Shown piece by piece: positions 24,477 to 29,486 of a DNA stretch of 29,486 bases. A program made the translations under genes and the position numbers. Origin of the DNA: Purshia tridentata (Eukaryota > Streptophyta > Magnoliopsida > Rosales > Rosaceae). The stretch lies in the NCBI GenBank assembly GCA_003254885.1, contig QANT01006832.1, forward strand, positions 1 to 29,486, written 5' to 3'. Each line of letters begins with the position of its first letter. The first letter of the stretch is position 1. Below the pieces are notes generated by a model. The model was not told where the DNA came from, made no database searches, and saw only the letters and a program-made list of their open reading frames with translations.

Positions 24477-27400
24477 ATGGCGTGCGTGTACATACCGGTG
24501 CAGAATTCAGAGGAGGAGGTGAGGGTGGCTCTGGACCAGCTCCCCAGGGACGCTTCTGATATCCTCGACATCCTCAAGGCCGAGCAAGCCCCTCTCGATC
24601 TCTGGCTCATCATCGCGGTTCGTTTTTTTTTTTCTCTTTGGATTTTGACTACTCATATGTCGTGATTGTTTGATATTTAATTTCTCTAATGCAAAACGTT
24701 GAGTATGCTGTTTTCTCTGTAATTGGTAATGCTGCAGAGAGAGTATTTCAAACAAGGAAAGCTTGAACAGTTCCGCCAGATTTTGGAGGAAGGGTCAAGT
24801 CCTGGTAATCAATCCTTTTTCGTACTTGCTATAGGTGCTCAATGTTTATCATATTGTGTTTAGATTATGAAATAATGTTGGTTATTATTATTTTCATGGG
24901 GGCAGAGATTGATGAGTACTATGCTGATGTTCGATATGAGAGGATTGCAATCTTGAATGCTTTAGGGGCCTACTACAGCTACCTCGGGAAAATTGAGACA
25001 AAACAGAGAGAAAAGGAGGAGCATTTCATTTTAGCCACCCAAGTTTACAACAAAGCATCGAGAATTGACACGCATGAGCCTTCGACATGGGTTGGGAAAG
25101 GTGGGCATCACAGAGCTTCTTTACTTTTTTATCTATCTTACTAAAGATTTGATTGCTATCTATTTAGAACCTGAGATGCGTTCATGATGAGAACTAAAAT
25201 TCCCAATGACATTATCCTCTGCTGGATTTTGTATTTGGACTGTGTGTTTTGGATGACTTCTGGATGTCCTGAGACTATCTTAGTCGTTTATTAATAGTTT
25301 GATATCCTAGAAACTGCTGGATGTGGCATCTTAGAGTCTTTAAGACTGGTCTATTGTTCCTCTTGTTCCTGTCAAAGTTTTGAATTCAATTTCTGTTCTG
25401 AAACTTGCTGGTTTCAGTCTACAATGCACCTGCTGCTTACTCATACTACTATTGTTGTAGCATTCTCAATGAGTTCCACAAAAGGATAGGATAATCTATA
25501 TTTCTGAAATCATGTTGGGGCAACTTATTTCAATTTTTTTTCCTGTTGGAACCTGAGTCATGCATGTTAGATACTTCAAATTTTATTATCTGTCTTCTGC
25601 TTGCAGGTCAGCTTTTACTGGCTAAGGGTGAAATAGATCAGGCATTTTCTGCATTCAGGATTGTATTAGATGAGGACCGTGATAACATTCCTGCCCTTTT
25701 GGGTCAGGTATATACATTGAACTTCTTGCTTAACAAAGTAATAATGCTTGCATTTTTTCAAGGATCATATGCATGAAAATGTAATCAATATTTCGGCATA
25801 TGCTGCATTTAAATTGGGGCTGGCTTGATTAGTGGAGATATGCTGCATTTTTTATAAACAACTTGCCCCTGATATCTGCAGGCATGTGTGGAGTTCAATC
25901 GTGGGCACTATTCTGATTCACTGGAGCTATACAAGGTTTGTAATTTTCATCCACTCTTGGGGTTATGGCTAGCCTCTGCCTAGCAGCAATTTGGTACTTT
26001 TTATAGATAATTTCAATTAGAACACAAATGATTGTTTTAACTTGAATTTTGTGATATTCAACAAAGAGGGCCCTGCAAGTGTATCCCGATAGCCCTGCAG
26101 CTGTAAGACTTGGCATAGGTCTTTGTCGTTACAAGATGGGTCAATTTGAAAAAGCTAGGCAGGCCTTTCAGCGGGTTTTACAGGCAAGTGATATCAGCCA
26201 ATTAATGATGCATTAATATCAGGTGAAGCTGCTTTTAGATGCTACAATTTTTAACTTCATGAATTTATACTTGCAGTTAGATCCAGAAAATGTCGAGGCT
26301 CTTGTTGCACTTGCAATTATGGATTTGCATAAAAATGAAGGTACAACCATAAAAGAAATTATTTTTATATTCTTCTTAACTGAGTACTGTTTGTTCGGTT
26401 TGATTGTTATTATTTTTCCCTACTTCTCTCTTTTCAAGCAATCTAATATTCAGGCTGTATTGTATTGATAGCTGCTGGAATAAGGAAAGGGATGGAAAAA
26501 ATGCAAAGAGCTTTTGAGATATACCCTTACTGTGCAATGGCCTTAAATTATTTGGCAAACCATTTTTTCTTCACTGGTCAACACTTTTTAGTTGAGCAAC
26601 TGACTGAAACTGCACTTGCTGTAACCAATCATGGACCGACAAAGTCACATTCCTACTACAATTTAGCACGATCTTACCATAGCAAGGTTAGAAAATGATT
26701 ATGCCTTTTTTTTATAATTTATTCCATAGCAAGGTCATTAATTTAGTCATGCATACTTTTATGTTTCGCTTATGGCCCTCTTGGATTACTAACGGTAGCA
26801 ATGTTTGTTTCCACTGGCTTGCAGGGCGACTATGATAAGGCTGGGATGTACTACATAGCATCTGTCAAGGAAATCAGTAAACCCCATGAATTCGTATTTC
26901 CTTATTATGGTCAGTTACCATCAGTCATAAGCAATATTCTGTGTTTTTATACTGTGCATGAGTGTGCTATTTAGGCATAGTATTAATAATGGTTTCGATT
27001 GATTTTATATTTAATAAATCTTCTATAAGACTTAAACATAATTTCTTTTTCTTTTGTTGGTAGTTCACATCTTTTGTCTTTCATTGTTATTCTATAGTTC
27101 GTGTATCCTATCTTTGCTATCATTATTATTATACATGTGGAAGATATGCAATACATGAAACAAATAGGCCCTTAAATGTTTTCAGTTTGAAGCTTGTTTG
27201 GTTGTGTTTGACTTGTGTAAATTTATACCACTTGACTTAGATGCATCACATTATATATAACACTAAAGCCTGTTGCATTGCATAATTCAAGTAGGCCCAT
27301 TAGCCCATTACTATGACATTTTCCAACATCATGCAAAAGTCTGCACGATGATGCAGGATTAATATTTGTCTAACATCTTTAGCATTCACCTAGTTCTCTG

Positions 27401-29043
27401 CATAATTTTGGGCTCTTGGTGACAGGTTTGGGACAAGTACAACTGAAGTTGGGAGATTTTAGAAGTGCACTATTGAACTTTGAAAAGGTTTTGGAGGTTT
27501 ACCCTGATAATTGTGAGACATTGAAAGTGAGTTGAAATGAAAGTACATTAGTATAAATGACTATTGTTTAATTTGTTTTAGTTTGTTAATTTTTCCCGTT
27601 CATATAGGTTCTTGGGCACATATATGTTCAGCTTGGGCAGACTGAGAAGGCCTTGGAATTTATGAGGAAGGCTACAAAAATTGATCCACGTGATGCCCAG
27701 GTAATTAATCCTGTTTATTATTTTGACAGATTTTTGGCCTTGTGGATATTTTTCCCTCTTGAGAATTGATTTGTGCAAATCCTCTAACATGATACTTATG
27801 TCCACATGTGCCTGACACTTACTGTTTATTTTTCTGGTGAGAATTGATTTGTGCAAAAGTTGACTTTTCTGTTTATTGATGTGTTCCACTCTTACATAAC
27901 TGTATCTTCGTTTATTTAAAAGAAGTGTACTACACCAATTGTTTAGGGGTTCTTGTGTACACTGTTTTCATCATTGTTTTACTCTCCATTGTTCTTCACA
28001 CATCAACACAGTTATGGCATTGATAATTTTACATTTTTAAAAGAATGCTTTACTGGAACCCTTGTATAAATTTGTGTCCTTATGTCTAATCTGGAAACTG
28101 GCAGAGCCTCACATCCCGTGGCCGTTTTTAAAATGTTGATGCTTCTGTCCATTTCAGGTGTTACAGGGTCATTTTGATGATGTTTCTTGAACTTTTAGTA
28201 TGTATAGCGAGCCATATGCTACCTTGAACATTTATTTTTGTTATTCCATTCGGACTGTAATGCAGGCATTTCTTGATCTGGGAGAATTGTTGATTTCATC
28301 TGATGCTGGAGCTGCTTTGGATTGCCTAAAAACAGTATGGATTTCTTGTTATTTTGTCCTATATAGCAAAAGTTGTCATCCTTATATTGAATGGAGCTCC
28401 TTTTTTCTCCTTGACTTATGGATTCTAGTATTTTTCCACTCGAGAGTAATTAAAATGTCAAATATTACTGCAGGTGCGTAATCTTTTGAAAAAGGAAGGT
28501 GAAGGAGTACCAATTGAAGTTCTTAACAACATCGGGGTTCTTCATTTTGAGAGAGGAGAATTTGAGGTTTGTGCAGTCTCCAAGAATATGTTTGATTTAA
28601 AATTGTTTCTGTGGAAGAGACTATACATCAGCATGCAAAATTTCCATTCTCATAAATATTAGGTGGATTTGAACAGTTTTAGGATTGCTCGTCTTATTTT
28701 CTTCCTGGAATCTTATTGTAATTGCTACGCCAAGCAAACATAGCTTGATGCATATGTATATTCTTCTATCTGTCAGCTTGCTCAACAAACTTTCAGGGAT
28801 GCACTAGGTGATGGAATATGGCTGGCCTTCGTCGATGGTAAAGAAAACCCCCCATCTGTTGATGCTAATGCATCTATTTTCCAATACAAGGACATGCATA
28901 TGTTTCATCAACTTGAGAAAGAAGGTCACTTTGTTGAATTGCCTTGGAATAAAGTCACAGCACTATTTAACCTGGCCAGATTACTTGAGCTGTTACATAA
29001 GACTGAAACTGCAAGCATATTGTACCGTCTAATCTTGTTTAAG
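24477..29043 (+). CDS. CTR9: RNA polymerase-associated protein CTR9 homologue (Paf1 complex), 3' end outside window
   Basis: Fourteen exons join in phase to 554 residues: 24477-24617, 24738-24804, 24906-25100, 25607-25707, 25882-25935, 26067-26183, 26277-26340, 26472-26686, 26825-26909, 27426-27526, 27608-27700, 28266-28334, 28474-28566, 28777-29043. The last donor (AAG/GTATGT at 29043) leads into an intron that leaves the window; plant CTR9 is about 1,090 residues, so roughly half is present. The N-terminus MACVYIPVQNSEEEVRVALD and later segments such as PLDLWLIIAREYFKQGK, HYSDSLELYKRALQVYPDSP and LDPENVEALVALAIMDLHKN show serial TPR helices. The Arabidopsis counterpart (VIP6/ELF8) is the Paf1C scaffold for Pol II elongation, H2B ubiquitination and FLC-dependent flowering control. 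The intron 26184-26276 appears to be of the GC-AG type. Confidence 0.95.
26184..26276 (+). other. Probable GC-AG intron of CTR9
   Basis: The exon ends TTACAG and is followed by GCAAGTG, the strict consensus of GC donors. The acceptor TTGCAG at 26276 restores LQLDPENVEA, the conserved TPR sequence. A GT/AG alternative (GT four bases later, with the AG in TTAG) would also keep the frame but changes Leu-Asp to Ala-Asn. Confidence 0.75.
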
Positions 29044-29486
29044 GTATGTCTTTTCTATTTGTGCATGTGCATGCATGTGTTTGTTTTGCTTTATGTCTAA
29101 TAAGACCAGTATACCACCAAGGAAGGAGCAAATATTATATACTCAGGAAGCCTAGTTTTACACGACTATATAGTTATATCCCTCTGATTGATCCTGTGAA
29201 AGGATAACACTTTGGTACTCCTAATTTTGTCCCTGGTGATCTGGACTCAAAATAGACTTACAGTACCTCAAAGAGAAGAAATTCCGTCCACATGCTGAAT
29301 TATTAGGCATGCAAAATGGAACATTAACCTTCACTCTAAAATTTCTTCATATACTGACTGTTGCTGTTGTGATTATATTGTCTCATCATCATTCATGATT
29401 GTTGTTTCACAATATTATAGCGTGACTTCTAACATTAGTGTTTCGCTGTGGCACACACCACACACATAAACCCACACACCACCCCC
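29044..29486. other. CTR9 intron sequence to window end
   Basis: No further CTR9 exon is found; the expected continuation of the protein is absent. The last 35 bases are a C/A-rich run of cacaca and cccac words. Confidence 0.7.

Overview
The window is nuclear DNA from a flowering plant, almost certainly a eudicot. It is AT-rich, the genes are split by GT-AG introns, and the products are plant-type: an R2R3-MYB of the TT2 group, a CYP72A-like P450, RPC4, MED20 and CTR9. The species cannot be named from the sequence. All gene models were built by hand by joining exons whose reading phases agree; no alignment or search was run.

Layout. About 1-8,300 holds no recognisable gene. It contains a foldback MITE-like element cut by the window edge, a faint LTR-like relic, a 40-bp tandem repeat, other short repeats and microsatellites. 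A complete three-exon R2R3-MYB gene (+) lies at 8,343-9,617. From 9,620 to 15,780 there is again no recognisable gene, but there is a degenerate LTR/TRIM-like relic (about 11,550-11,860), a promoter-like island rich in G-boxes and GGCCCA motifs (12,234-12,481), and a 247-bp tandem duplication followed by an inverted partial copy (14,421-15,025). A complete five-exon CYP72A-like P450 (+) is at 15,783-17,999.

The right-hand third is a dense housekeeping block of transcription genes. RPC4, an RNA polymerase III subunit (-, ten exons), is at 18,738-21,406. MED20, a Mediator subunit (-, five exons), is at 22,545-24,034. CTR9, a Paf1-complex subunit (+, fourteen exons visible), starts at 24,477 and runs off the window. 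MED20 and CTR9 are divergent and only 442 bp apart. RPC4 lies head-to-tail behind MED20. The P450 and RPC4 converge.

The most notable items are these. A 142-bp plastid psbA fragment sits in an RPC4 intron and is flanked on both sides by (ATT)n. A roughly 103-bp MITE carrying an E2F-type site in its terminal repeat lies inside the MED20/CTR9 bidirectional promoter. An alternating purine-pyrimidine, Z-DNA-prone tract takes the place of the usual pyrimidine tract at a MED20 splice acceptor. CTR9 has a probable GC-AG intron. The MYB has a good miR858-type target site. I see no wholly new multi-gene system; the interest lies in these mosaic and regulatory details.
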